Shown: positions 34,653 through 43,968, counted from the stretch's first letter. The stretch is 64,000 bases of DNA from Salinilacihabitans rarus (GCF_024296665.1 NZ_CP100762.1:3472001-3536000); one strand, 5' to 3'. The notes: generated from the sequence alone by a model not told the origin. Translations and numbers: made by a program.

Positions 34653-35075
34653 ATGCGCTCACCTCCCCCGGGTATCAACATCGGTGAACGTTACACACAA
34701 GATGACATCGAGGAAGCCTTCGATACCGGTTTTGGCTACCAGATTTCTGGAATCAACCCACGTCGAGACAGCCAAGATAGACGCTATGTACTGCTGTTCG
34801 CCAACGAAGATGGGCCGTATGACGACTCTGTAACGAGAGGGAGGTTCGAGTACGACGGAGAGGGGCTCTCGGGAGACCAAAGTGAATCTTCTCCGGGGAA
34901 CTCTGTCCTGATTGACGCCATTTCGGCGGGAACACCGGTCCACTTCTTCTATCAAGATTCAGGCGATGGTGAGTGGGAGTATCAGGGATTAGTAGATGTC
35001 CTCGGCTATCGGTTCGAGCAAAAAGGTGGTCGACAGGTGTTGGTGTTCGAGATGGAACACCAAGGGACGGGCTAA
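34653..35075 (+). CDS. Stand-alone YDG/SRA-like domain protein
   Basis: A 140-residue protein that looks like the N-terminal domain of haloarchaeal HNH restriction endonucleases: IGERYTQDDIEEAFDTGFGY, GINPRRDSQDRRYVLLFANE, GRFEYDGEGLSGDQ and TPVHFFYQD. In those proteins this part resembles modified-base readers (SRA/YDG type). Here there is no nuclease domain after the stop, so it is either a truncated endonuclease or an independent reader. The assignment is by remembered family resemblance. Start at ATG 34653 (MRSPPPGIN). Confidence 0.6.
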   Translation: MRSPPPGINIGERYTQDDIEEAFDTGFGYQISGINPRRDSQDRRYVLLFANEDGPYDDSVTRGRFEYDGEGLSGDQSESSPGNSVLIDAISAGTPVHFFYQDSGDGEWEYQGLVDVLGYRFEQKGGRQVLVFEMEHQGTG

Positions 35076-35372
35076 AACCAGTTACTTCCTATCGAGGAAA
35101 TCCCGCTGAAGACTTGTTCGTACCCGTACGTGTCCTCGACGGTCGAGATGAACTCGCTCGCGGAGCCGAAACCTCCGTCCTCGGAGTCGACGGTGGTCGC
35201 CCACGGCGACGGGCCGTACCAGTAGTCGCCGTTCTCCCCGGCCTGTTCCCCGAACGAGTCGGCGAGGTTGGTACCCGGCGCCCACGCCATATCGACGTCG
35301 ACGTTCTCGCTCGCCAGTTGTTCGGCCGCGATCACCGCGTCCTCCTGATAGCCGTTCAGGAAGAGGGTAACG
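35072..35372 (-). pseudogene. Fragment of an ABC transporter substrate-binding protein
   Basis: An open minus-strand stretch encodes LFLNGYQEDAVIAAEQLA, then ASENVDVDMAWAPGTN and FGEQAGENGDYWYGPSPW, a pattern typical of the middle of branched-chain amino acid-type substrate-binding proteins. No signal peptide, lipobox or C-terminal half is present, and the ends run into unrelated sequence. The stop overlaps the convergent SRA-like gene. A relic of a larger gene cut by rearrangement near the attR side. Confidence 0.6.
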
Positions 35373-35703
35373 GAGCGCGAGGGGGCTCTTTTTCATCACG
35401 CGGCTGTGGCCGTCGAACCCCTCGCCGGACTCGCGCTTCTGGAGGGGTGACCGGTCGAGGGCGTCCCCGGGGCCCGGCGTGACGTGCCGCGATTTCTGTC
35501 CGGATCGCGGGCCAGCCGTCGTGGGAGTAGTAGCCGACGTCCCTCGGTCCGCAGGCCATCGCGACGACGGTCACGACACCGATCGCGAGCAGGGTCCGAT
35601 CGTGGTACGCCCGACCGATGCGTTTCTCGGCGCATCGTCGGGCGATCGGTGTCGCACCGTGGTACGTGTTCTGGGCGGGTAGATAGCTCTCGCCCTCGCG
35701 GAA
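35356..35703 (-). other. Open stretch with a possible membrane segment; uncertain relic
   Basis: One minus-strand frame is open for 116 codons with no good start. It encodes YLPAQNTYHGATPIARR, a hydrophobic segment LLAIGVVTVVAMACG and GYYSHDGWPAIRTEI, then becomes low-complexity and arginine-rich. The first two-thirds look protein-like; the end does not. This may be a decayed gene. The rest of 35373-35832 shows nothing else I can support. Confidence 0.3.
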
Positions 35704-35832
35704 TCACGGCGATTCGACGATAGACGAACGGCGGCCGCCCACGACCGTCACGGCGCGAGTCGCCACGTCGAACGCACGAGGCGTATCCGTCCTCCCTGCC
35801 GCCGAGTCCCGGCCGACCCTCGATGATCTCCG

Positions 35833-36141
35833 TCAGATCACCGTCCCGAGCAGGAACGCGCCGGTGTAGCTGACCGTGAAGTACCACGGTTCGTGTTTGA
35901 TCGTCTTCCGGCCGATCGTCGTCTGTTTGTCGTGCGGGAGCGATCGGAGCGGGGGCCGCCCGAAGATCGCGTACAGCGGGAGCAGGGGGCCCAGCAGGGG
36001 GAGGGCGTAGCCGACGACGAGGCCGGAGACGCCGAGGACCAGCGCGTGGAGTTCGTTGATCGTCACGGGGTGGCCGAACGGCTCCACGAGGGGGTCGTCG
36101 CTCGCGTGAATCCGTTCCCGGGGGTCCTGCGGTTGGCTCAT
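35833..36141 (-). CDS. Small haloarchaeal membrane protein, two spans
   Basis: A 102-residue protein. Residues 1-30 are polar (SQPQDPRERIHASDDP), followed by a hydrophobic hairpin (ALVLGVSGLVVGYALPLLGPL), a basic loop with HDKQTTIGRKTIKHEPWY and a second span ending at the C-terminus. Start at ATG 36141 because upstream in-frame sequence looks random. Function unknown. Confidence 0.7.
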   Translation of the reverse strand: MSQPQDPRERIHASDDPLVEPFGHPVTINELHALVLGVSGLVVGYALPLLGPLLPLYAIFGRPPLRSLPHDKQTTIGRKTIKHEPWYFTVSYTGAFLLGTVI

Positions 36142-36359
36142 ACTTCGAAATCGATCGATCCGTCCGGAGCGCTCGGTCGACTGCGACCCTCCGTCGTCCG
36201 CGTCGTCATGGGTACTGTGAGCGAATAGCTGCTCGTATTTGGTTTTGGTGATCGTCCACGTCGTTCGAAGCCCGTTCGACCCGCCGGACCGACCCCGATT
36301 TAGGCGCTGTACACGTGCACCCGCCCGCATAACCGGGCGCGATCCGTACCGGCGGCCGA

Positions 36360-36479
36360 ATGCTGGAGTCGGTCCCCGCCTACGTCGAGACGCTGATCTA
36401 CGGCTACTTCCTCACGGTCGGCACGGTCGGGCTGTACGTCTCGACGAAAATCTGGCTCACGGGTCGCACCGAGGGCTGA
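36360..36479 (+). CDS. 39-residue single-span membrane protein
   Basis: Encodes a short protein beginning MLESVPAYVETLIYGYF and continuing through one hydrophobic segment (LTVGTVGLYVSTKIWL) to a polar GRTEG end. The frame is clean, ends in TGA, and lies in a gap between two minus-strand genes. Proteins of this size and shape recur in haloarchaea, though I cannot name a function. The 218 bp upstream contain no other gene. Confidence 0.6.
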   Translation: MLESVPAYVETLIYGYFLTVGTVGLYVSTKIWLTGRTEG

Positions 36480-36483
36480 CGGC

Positions 36484-36636
36484 TCACCCGAGCTGGCGGA
36501 GCTCTCCCTCGCCGCAGGGGCAGTCCGCGACGCCGATCGGCCGAACCGAGCCGTCGGGGGAGACTTCGACGGCGAACATCGATCCGCAGGCGTCACAGAC
36601 CGCGACGCCCTTCGAGACCGCATCGGACTGGCTCAT
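36484..36636 (-). CDS. 50-residue zinc-ribbon-like protein
   Basis: Encodes a short protein with two cysteine pairs, VCDACGSMF and ADCPCGEGEL, which would form a small zinc knuckle. The ATG at 36636 starts the conserved part; a longer frame starts at 36786, and a TATA box (minus-strand TTATATG near 36811) would support leaderless initiation there, so a 100-residue form is possible. Common type of haloarchaeal small zinc-finger protein; function unknown. Confidence 0.6.
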   Translation of the reverse strand: MSQSDAVSKGVAVCDACGSMFAVEVSPDGSVRPIGVADCPCGEGELRQLG

Positions 36637-36892
36637 GGGGTCGAGTGGACGGGTCGGCCGGGGTTCACCGTTGTGCCAAGGTATTTTGGCCCGGCCGGTG
36701 GGGGGTGCGGTACCGGACCGCGGACGCGGCGCCGTGCGCACGCGTCCGTGCCGTGTCCCGTTCCCTGTCGCCACGTCGCGTGGCATCTCACAGGAGTCTC
36801 CGCGACGGACATATAACTACGGTCAAACTGTTTAGGAACCCACCCGTCACGGCGGGACGGCCGGACCCGACGGCGCCGCCCGCGGGGACCGG

Positions 36893-37243
36893 CTACCGGC
36901 GGTCGTCGACCGGACCGAGCGAATCGAGGGTGACGCCGGTCGGATCGACCCGTCCGGACGCGGGGTCGTAGTCGACGATGCCGAGGTCGTCCATCTTGGG
37001 CAGGTGGACGTGGTGGAGGTCGATCGCCACGCGCTCGACGGCCGACTCGTCGGCGTCGATACCGTCCTCCCGCGCGGCGATTCCGGCGGCCAGTTCGTCG
37101 AGATCGACCGGAGCGGTGTTCCCTTCGAGGACGTCGAGCGTCAGACGGCGCCGCTCCGCCGCGAGCAGGTGGTAGCGGGTGCTCGCGGTCAGGTCGATCC
37201 TGTCCGGGTCCGCTCCCGTCGTGTCGTTCGAGGGCTGTGGCAT
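36893..37243 (-). CDS. DUF7344-type winged-helix protein
   Basis: A 116-residue protein with the haloarchaeal DUF7344 pattern: YHLLAAERRRLTLDVLEGN, LDELAAGIAAREDG, then VERVAIDLHHVHLPKMDDLG and IVDYDPASG. This is a winged helix usually found in transcription regulators. It is transcribed away from the large Bat regulator that follows, and the two may share the 233-bp intergenic region for promoters. Confidence 0.88.
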   Translation of the reverse strand: MPQPSNDTTGADPDRIDLTASTRYHLLAAERRRLTLDVLEGNTAPVDLDELAAGIAAREDGIDADESAVERVAIDLHHVHLPKMDDLGIVDYDPASGRVDPTGVTLDSLGPVDDRR

Positions 37244-37476
37244 GGTGACTCCGGTGTGACAGCGTCTGTCAGCGTACCTGTACCCCCATGCCCGTAAGCG
37301 CGGTCTAGAAGTGATTAGGCTAGAACCGGATCGGATTGCCGGGAGGGGGTGTCGTCCGGACGGAGCGCGTCAGCGACCCGCTCGCCCACGGCCCCGCCGC
37401 CCGCGCCGAACTGACGCGCCCGGAGTCGGACTCCGTCGACGGAACATTAATGGGCGAACCCGCGGTACCCGGGGCA

Positions 37477-40400
37477 ATGGAATCGAGAGCGCTGACCGAG
37501 AGCCTCCGGGAGACGCTCGCCGTCTTCGACGGCGTCGGGGAGCCCCGGACGACGCCCGAGGTGGCAGCGCGCCTCGACCTCGGCCGCCGGAGCACCTACG
37601 CCCGACTGGAGCGTCTCGTCGAACGGGATCGGCTCGAAACCAAGAAGGTCGGGGCGAACGCCCGCGTGTGGTGGCGCCCGCGCGACCGCGGCGACGCGAC
37701 GGACGCCGACTGGCCGGCCGCCCCACAGTCGCTCGTCGACGGGGTCCTCGACGCCGTCGACGTGGCCGTCCTCGTCCTCGACGGGGACGACCGCGTCGTC
37801 CGGGTCAACGCCGCCGCGGAGCGGTACTTCGGCGTGGACCGCGAGCGTGTCGTCGGCCGCGACGAGCGCGCGCTCGTCGACGAGCACCTCGCGCCGGCCG
37901 TCGAGGACGCCGCGGCGTTCACGGAGGCGGTCCTCGGGACGGACGACGCCGACGACGACCGCTTCGAGTGTCGCGTGACGCCGGGCGAGGGCCGCGAGGA
38001 ACGCTGGCTCGAACGCCGGAGCGACCCCGTCCGGACCGGCGCGTACGCCGGCGGCCGCGTCGAACGCTACGACGACGTCACCGACCGGAAGCGCTCCGAG
38101 CACGACCACCGCGAGCGCTTCGAGTCGCTGGTCGAGGCGGTCGAGGAGTACGCCATCTTCACCCTCGACGCCGACGGCTACGTGCGGACCTGGAACCCCG
38201 GCGTCGAGCGGATCAAAGGCTACGGGGCCGACGAGATCCTCGGCGAGCACTTCTCGACGTTCTACACCGACGCGGACCGCGAGGCCGGCGTCCCCGAGCG
38301 GAACCTCCGGGACGCGGCCGAACGCGGTTCGGTGCGGGACGAAGGGTGGCGCGTCCGCGCGGACGGGTCGCGCTTCTGGGCGAGCGTCACCATCACGGCC
38401 ATCCGCGACGAGGACGGGACGCTGGCGGGCTACGCGAAGGTCACCCGCGACATGACCGAGCGCCGCGAGCGGGAACGGCAACTCCGGCGCGAGCGCGACC
38501 TCACCGAGCGGCTCCTGGAGACCGCGCCGGTACGGCTCTCGATCTTCCGGCCCGACGGCTCGATCGAGCGGATCAACTCCCGGGCGAGACGACTGCTCGG
38601 GATCGACGAGTCGGCGGTCCCGGAGTTCGGCGTCGAGGATCTGGACCTCCACGACGCCGACGGGGACCCGATCCCGCCGGCGGACCATCCCGTCTCGCGC
38701 GCGATCGAGACGGGAGAGTCCGTCTCCGACCGACTCGTCCGCCACGACGGGCCGGACGGGGGCCACCGGTGGGTGTCGATCACGGCCGCGCCGCTGTTCG
38801 ACGACGACGGCGCCATCGAGCGGATCGTGGCCGCCGGCAAGGACGTGACCGACCTCAAGCGCACCCAGCGGCAACTCGAACGCCAGCGCGACGAGTTGCA
38901 GGCCGAACTCGGCGGGGTGTTCGACCGGATCGACGACGCCGTCCACGGCCTCGACGAGGACCTGCGGTTTACCTACCTCAACGACCGCGCCGAGCGACTG
39001 CTCGGGCGGTCCGAGGAGGAACTCGTCGGCTCGTCGGCCCGCGAGACCGTCCCCGACGTCCTCGGCCGCGCGTTCGAGGAGCGCTACGAGCGCGCGATGG
39101 AGACCCAGGAGCCGGTCGTCTTCGAGGAGTACGCCGACGCGGCCGACGCCTGGCTGGAGGTGGCGGCTTACCCCTCCGAGAGCGGTCTCTCGGTCTACGC
39201 CCGCGACGTCACCGACCGCGTCGAGCGCGAGCGCGCCCTCGAGGAGTTCAGACGTCGCTACCGGACCCTCGTCGAGCACTTCCCCAACGGCGCCGTCGCC
39301 CTCGTCGACGCGGACCTCCGCTACGTCACCTTCGGCGGCACGGTGGAGGGCGACGCGGACCTGACGCGGGAGGAACTGGAGGGCCGCGCCGTCCGCGACG
39401 TGCTGCCCCAGGAACTCGCGGACGTGGTCGTCCCGCGCTACGAGGCCGCGCTCGACGGCGAGACGTCCACGTTCGAGGAGACGGTCGACGACGAGGTCTA
39501 CCGGTTCCACTTCGTTCCCGTCCGCGACGACGACGGCGCGGTCTTCGCCGCCATGGCGACGTCCCAGGAGATCACCGAGCGCACGGAGCGCGAGCGGGAA
39601 CTCGAGCGCCGGCGCGAGCAACTCGCGGCGCTGAACAGCCTCAACCGCGTCGTCAGGGAGATCACGGACGCCGTCATCACCCAGTCCACCCGCGAGGAGA
39701 TCGAGGAGACGGTCTGCGAGCGCCTCGCCGCCTCCGACTCCTACCTGTTCGCCTGGATCGGCGACGTCGACCCCGCCACCCGGACGGTGTCGGTACGGAC
39801 CGAGGCCGGCGTCGAGGGCTACCTCGACGGGATCACGATTTCGGTCGACCCCGACGACGACCGAAGCGAGGGGCCCACCGGCAGGGCCTTCCGGACGGGC
39901 GAGATCCAGACGACCCAGGACATCGAGGTCGACCCCCGCCACGACCCCTGGCGGGACCACGTCGAACGCTACGGCTTCCGGTCGTCCGCGGCGATCCCGA
40001 TCGTCCACGAGGACGCCGTCTACGGCGTGTTGAACGTCTACGCCGAGCGCCCGAACGCGTTCGAGGGCAGGGAGGGCGAGCTAATCGCCCAGATCGGCGA
40101 GATCATCGGCCACGCCATCGGGGCCGCCGAGCGAAAGCAGGCGCTGATGAGCGACGACCTCGTCGAACTCGAGTTCCAGATGCAGGACGTCTTCGCGGCC
40201 CTCGACACCCCCGTCGAGACCGACGGGACGATCACGCTCGACCGCGCGGTGCAGGTCGCCGACGACGAGTTCCTCGTCTACGGCACCGCGACGCGCGACG
40301 CCGTCGACACCGTTCGCGGGATCGTCGAGACGCTCCCCCACTGGGAGGCGGTCGACTTCCGCGCGCGTTCGGCGGGGAGCCCCGTCGGCTTCGAACTCCG

Positions 40401-40818
40401 GCTGACCGACCCGCCGGTGCTCTCGGTCGTCGCCGCCCGCGGCGGCCTCGTCGAGCGGGCCGTCATCGAGGACGGCGACTACCGAATGACGATCCACCTC
40501 GCGCCGGGCGCCGACGTTCGTCGCGTCGTCGACGCCGTCGAGTCGGCCTACCCGCAGGCCGAGATGCTCCGCCGCCGGCAGATCACCCGGCCCCACGACG
40601 ACCCCCAGCGCATCCGGCGGCGCCTCCTGTCGGATCTCACCCCCCGGCAGCGCACCGCCCTCGACGCCGCCTACCACGCGGGCTTCTTCGAGTGGCCCCG
40701 CGAGGCCTCCGGCGAGGAGGTCGCCGAATCCATCGGCGTCGCCGGGACGACGTTCCACCAGCACCTGCGGAAGGCCGAGCGGAAGGTGTTCGACGCCCTG
40801 TTCTCGGCGCCGGTCTGA
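37477..40818 (+). CDS. Bat-type multi-PAS/GAF transcriptional regulator with two HTH domains
   Basis: About 1113 residues. An N-terminal winged helix (residues 8-68, EVAARLDLGRRSTYARLERL) precedes five PAS domains (roughly 85-205, 212-335, 350-470, 485-590, 600-710), a GAF domain (about 730-890, GPTGRAFRTGEIQTTQDI), the bacterio-opsin activator domain (about 895-1040) and a C-terminal HTH_10 (LTPRQRTALDAAYHAGFFEW). No histidine kinase domain is present, so ligand or redox sensing is probably passed directly to the DNA-binding ends. The ATG at 37477 lies about 30 nt after a TATA-like ACATTAAT; an ATG at 37450 overlaps that box. Confidence 0.92.
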   Translation: MESRALTESLRETLAVFDGVGEPRTTPEVAARLDLGRRSTYARLERLVERDRLETKKVGANARVWWRPRDRGDATDADWPAAPQSLVDGVLDAVDVAVLVLDGDDRVVRVNAAAERYFGVDRERVVGRDERALVDEHLAPAVEDAAAFTEAVLGTDDADDDRFECRVTPGEGREERWLERRSDPVRTGAYAGGRVERYDDVTDRKRSEHDHRERFESLVEAVEEYAIFTLDADGYVRTWNPGVERIKGYGADEILGEHFSTFYTDADREAGVPERNLRDAAERGSVRDEGWRVRADGSRFWASVTITAIRDEDGTLAGYAKVTRDMTERRERERQLRRERDLTERLLETAPVRLSIFRPDGSIERINSRARRLLGIDESAVPEFGVEDLDLHDADGDPIPPADHPVSRAIETGESVSDRLVRHDGPDGGHRWVSITAAPLFDDDGAIERIVAAGKDVTDLKRTQRQLERQRDELQAELGGVFDRIDDAVHGLDEDLRFTYLNDRAERLLGRSEEELVGSSARETVPDVLGRAFEERYERAMETQEPVVFEEYADAADAWLEVAAYPSESGLSVYARDVTDRVERERALEEFRRRYRTLVEHFPNGAVALVDADLRYVTFGGTVEGDADLTREELEGRAVRDVLPQELADVVVPRYEAALDGETSTFEETVDDEVYRFHFVPVRDDDGAVFAAMATSQEITERTERERELERRREQLAALNSLNRVVREITDAVITQSTREEIEETVCERLAASDSYLFAWIGDVDPATRTVSVRTEAGVEGYLDGITISVDPDDDRSEGPTGRAFRTGEIQTTQDIEVDPRHDPWRDHVERYGFRSSAAIPIVHEDAVYGVLNVYAERPNAFEGREGELIAQIGEIIGHAIGAAERKQALMSDDLVELEFQMQDVFAALDTPVETDGTITLDRAVQVADDEFLVYGTATRDAVDTVRGIVETLPHWEAVDFRARSAGSPVGFELRLTDPPVLSVVAARGGLVERAVIEDGDYRMTIHLAPGADVRRVVDAVESAYPQAEMLRRRQITRPHDDPQRIRRRLLSDLTPRQRTALDAAYHAGFFEWPREASGEEVAESIGVAGTTFHQHLRKAERKVFDALFSAPV

Positions 40819-40907
40819 ATCGCGGGGACGTCACGCGGCGGCCGTCGGTCGCGGTCGCGTTCCCGGAACGTTCGAAGGAGTCGACGCGACCGCCCGCCCT
40901 CGTCCGC

Positions 40908-41303
40908 TCACTCGTTCAGGTGCGACCGGTAGCCCTTCGGCTCGAACCCCCGTCGACAGACGACGCGCTTGCGCCCGACCGTGATCGCGCTGACCTGGTC
41001 GTCGTCTTCCATCCCGGAGATCACCTCCCGGAGGCGCTCCTCGGACCAGCCGGTCTCGTCGGCGATGGTCGACTCGTCGACGCGCCCGCCGCGCTTGACG
41101 AGGAGGCGGAGGATCCTGTCCTCGTCGCGCAGTTCCCGTTCGTCGACGCCGTACTCCACCTGCTCGGCGTAGCTCAGCGTCTCGTCGTCGGAGCCGGTCT
41201 CGTCCGTCTCGGCCGACTCGACGTCGCCCGGCCCCCGGTCCCGTTCGGCCGAGTCGGACCGCCAGAGCGACGACACGCGCGCCCAGAGTGTATCGAATCC
41301 CAT
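40908..41303 (-). CDS. Winged-helix regulator
   Basis: A 131-residue protein. The first 60 residues are acidic and low-complexity; the C-terminal half is a MarR/DUF7343-like winged helix: RILRLLVKRGGRVDEST, TGWSEERLREVISGMEDD and VSAITVGRKRVVCRRGFEP. It lies convergent to the Bat gene. A long 269-bp upstream region contains a TATA-like box (minus-strand CTTATACTAG near 41395) and a hairpin. Target unknown. Confidence 0.75.
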   Translation of the reverse strand: MGFDTLWARVSSLWRSDSAERDRGPGDVESAETDETGSDDETLSYAEQVEYGVDERELRDEDRILRLLVKRGGRVDESTIADETGWSEERLREVISGMEDDDQVSAITVGRKRVVCRRGFEPKGYRSHLNE

Positions 41304-41460
41304 CTTGTGATCACCGTCCTCGGAGTTGTCGTCGATTGAACGTACTCGTACCTTGCTCTTATGCTCGCGCTACTGTACGTCTGCACGCCCTAGTATAAGG
41401 CTGTACTGCCAATCGACGACTACGTTCGTTCGGGCTGACGGTCGCGGTGGTCAATAGTAC

Positions 41461-41483
41461 CGACCTTGCACCCCGCAAGGTCG
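41461..41483. terminator. Hairpin downstream of surE
   Basis: CGACCTTGC and GCAAGGTCG form a 9-bp perfect stem around ACCCC, 90 bp after the surE stop codon. Very GC-rich imperfect palindromes made of GCCGGCCG follow between it and surE. It may terminate surE or affect the promoter of the downstream winged-helix gene. Confidence 0.35.
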
Positions 41484-41572
41484 TCGACACAGGGCGGAAT
41501 GTGCCGGCCGCTCGCCGGCCGCGACGCGCCGGCCGGCCGATCTGGCCGTCCGCGACACTGTCGCAGACGCTG

Positions 41573-42379
41573 TCACGCCCGGTCCGCGGGCGCCGCGTCG
41601 AGGTAGGCCTCCGCGAGCGCGTCGAGCGCCTCGTGGTTGTTGGTCGTGTGCGGGGCCGCGAGCGCGGAGACGCTGATCCGCCCTTCGGCGACCGCCCGCC
41701 GGTCCGTTCCCTCGGGGTCGGGGAGCGACTCGGGGTCCATCTCCTCCCAGACGCGGTCGTGGAGCAGGACCGCGTCGCCGTGCCGGGAGGCGTCCATCTC
41801 GTACCGCTTGGAGGGGCGGGTGATCTCGATCGGTGCGGGGTCGCCGTCGGGCAGCGGGGCGTTGACGTTCAGGTAGGTGCCGGGGTCGAAGACGCCGGCG
41901 TCGAGGGCGTGCTCGACGAGGAAGGACGTCGCGCGGACGGCCTCGGCGTAGTCCTCGGGCGCGGTCGCCACCTCCTCGAAGGAGCGGTCGTCGACGGGGA
42001 CGTACAGCGAGGTCGCGATGGCGGGCACGTCGAAGAACGCGGCCTCGACGGCGGCGCTGATCGTCCCCGAGCGCCCGAGGACGTACTCGCCGAGGTTCGC
42101 GCCCTTGTTACAGCCCGAGACGACGAGGTCCGGGAACGGCCCGAGTTCGGCCAGTCCGGCGACGACGCAGTCCGCGGGCGTCCCCTCGACGGCGTAACCG
42201 AGTTCGTGCTCGTAGACGTCCACCTCGTGCGAGAGCGCCCGCCCCACCGCGCTCTGGTCGGTCGCCGGCGCGACGACGGTGACGTTGCCCACCGACGAGA
42301 GGGCGTCGTGCAGCGCCCGGATCCCGGGGCTGTCGATCCCGTCGTCGTTCGTCAGCAGGATCTCGAGGGAGTCGCTCAT
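41573..42379 (-). CDS. surE: 5'/3'-nucleotidase SurE
   Basis: A 268-residue phosphatase that acts on nucleoside monophosphates with a divalent metal. Family motifs are clear: LLTNDDGIDSPGI at residues 8-20 (metal-binding Asp pair), VVSGCNKGANLGEYVLGRSGT near 85-105, and APATDQSAVGRALS. Length is standard for archaeal SurE. It is followed upstream by the Rsm22-like gene on the same strand with an 86-bp gap. Confidence 0.95.
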   Translation of the reverse strand: MSDSLEILLTNDDGIDSPGIRALHDALSSVGNVTVVAPATDQSAVGRALSHEVDVYEHELGYAVEGTPADCVVAGLAELGPFPDLVVSGCNKGANLGEYVLGRSGTISAAVEAAFFDVPAIATSLYVPVDDRSFEEVATAPEDYAEAVRATSFLVEHALDAGVFDPGTYLNVNAPLPDGDPAPIEITRPSKRYEMDASRHGDAVLLHDRVWEEMDPESLPDPEGTDRRAVAEGRISVSALAAPHTTNNHEALDALAEAYLDAAPADRA

Positions 42380-42465
42380 GTTCGTTCCGTTGACCGCGCG
42401 CGCGAAAAGCCCACCGCTTTCGGCACTTCCGGCGACCCGCGTCGCGGCGCGCGGCCACGTCCGCC

Positions 42466-43968
42466 CTAGGCGACCGGGTCGACGATCGTCTCCTCGTCGA
42501 CGACGAGGTTGTACGCCCCCTCGTCGTCGTTCCAGAGCGCGAGCACCCGCTCGAACGCGAGCACGTCGCCGTAGTCGGCTTCGAGCAGCGGCCGGTTGAG
42601 CGCCGTCTCCGTCGTGACGACGGCGTAGTGGTCGATCGACTCGCTGCCGTCGGTGATCTTGAACAGGGGGTTCGCCCCGCCCGAGCGGCCGTCGCCGTCA
42701 CCCCCGCTGAGCGACCGGCTGAACTTCGCCGCGACGAGGTCGATCCGCTCGGTGACGTGCCGTTCCATCTCGGCCATCTTCGCCCACCGGCTCCCGTCGA
42801 GTCGGAGGTCGACCCGCCGGCGGCCGTCGCGCCTGAGGATCGAGTAGGTAAACTGGACGTCGGCGTTGACGAACTCGCCGGGGTCGTGTTCCTCGTCGCT
42901 TGCGGCCTCGTCGAGGCGGCGCTGGAACGCCGGCGTCTCGAGGTCCGGCCGGACGTCGAACGACCAGCCGCGATCCGAGGGCGTCTCGCCGGGCCACAGC
43001 CGGACCGCGGGGGAGTAGACGGTGACCCGGCCGCTTCCGTCGTCCTCGCCGCCGTCTCCACCCCCGTCCTCGCCTCCGCGCTCCCACAGCCACTCGCCCT
43101 CGACTGCCCGCTCCAGTTCGCGTAGCTGGATGCTCGTGTGCTTGTCCGCGGGCGCCATCGCCAGCAGCGCGCCGTCGGGCGCGAGCGCCCCGAGGTACGA
43201 CCGGAGGACGCTCTCGGGATCGCCGAGTTCGCTGAGGACGTTCGCGAGGAGGACGAGGTCGAACTCCTCGCCGCCGTCGACCGACGTCGGCTCGAACGCC
43301 TCCGCGGTCGTCCGGTGGACCGTCGCGTGGACGTTCCGGTCGGCCGCCGCGAGCAGCGCGTCGAGGACGTCGGCGGCGGCACTGGGCTCGACGGCGTGGT
43401 AGTCGACGAGCGCGTCCTCGGGCAGGTAGTCGAACAGGCCGAGCGCGGGGCCGCCGACGCCGGCGCCGACGTCGAGCACCCGGAGCCGCCGGCCGAGCAG
43501 CCCCCGCTCCGCGAGGTCGTCGAGGGCGTACTGGACGGCCGCGTAGTACGCCGGCAGGTGGTAGAGCGCGTAGCCCGCGGCGACGTCCTCGTCGTACTCG
43601 ACGGGCCGGCGGTCGAGGTAGCTGGCCTTGAACCGGCGGATCGTCGACCGCAGGAGGTCGCCCGAGACGCCTTCGTGCCAGTTCGGTCCGTACCGGTCGG
43701 CGAGCAGGTCCTCGACCCGGCGGGCTACGCCCGCCGGGAACCGCTCGACGGGGCCGCGCCGCGGCGGGACGGGGTCGTCGTCGACGGGGACGAACGTGCC
43801 GTCCTCGCGCTCGACCAGCCCGAGGTCGACGGCCTCCTCCCGGAGGATCTGGCGGACGACAGCGGGGTGGGGCTCCCCCGTGACGTACTCGTGGATCTCC
43901 TCGGGGTCGATCGGCCGGACGTTCCGCAGGTACTTCGCGTTCGAGCGGACGGCCTCGCGGTCGGTCAC
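42466..43968 (-). CDS. Rsm22-like SAM-dependent methyltransferase
   Basis: A 500-residue protein resembling the Rsm22 family, which is linked to small-subunit ribosome methylation or assembly. The N-terminal 120 residues are a helical region; the Rossmann methyltransferase domain has LRVLDVGAGVGGPALGLFD (motif I, near 160), HAVEPSAAA and the post-motif LVLLANVLSELGDP. A strand-rich C-terminal region includes low-complexity acidic and glycine insertions (EDGGGDGGEDDG). Starts inside the tyrA stop (ATGA), so they form an operon. Confidence 0.8.
   Translation of the reverse strand: MTDREAVRSNAKYLRNVRPIDPEEIHEYVTGEPHPAVVRQILREEAVDLGLVEREDGTFVPVDDDPVPPRRGPVERFPAGVARRVEDLLADRYGPNWHEGVSGDLLRSTIRRFKASYLDRRPVEYDEDVAAGYALYHLPAYYAAVQYALDDLAERGLLGRRLRVLDVGAGVGGPALGLFDYLPEDALVDYHAVEPSAAADVLDALLAAADRNVHATVHRTTAEAFEPTSVDGGEEFDLVLLANVLSELGDPESVLRSYLGALAPDGALLAMAPADKHTSIQLRELERAVEGEWLWERGGEDGGGDGGEDDGSGRVTVYSPAVRLWPGETPSDRGWSFDVRPDLETPAFQRRLDEAASDEEHDPGEFVNADVQFTYSILRRDGRRRVDLRLDGSRWAKMAEMERHVTERIDLVAAKFSRSLSGGDGDGRSGGANPLFKITDGSESIDHYAVVTTETALNRPLLEADYGDVLAFERVLALWNDDEGAYNLVVDEETIVDPVA

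Noticed and set aside
37311-41339. A plus-strand frame open for over 1,300 codons across the Bat gene region
   Set aside because: It overlaps the Bat regulator in another frame, is dominated by Arg and Pro without domains, and arises from the third-position GC bias. The Bat frame shows clear PAS, GAF and HTH motifs.
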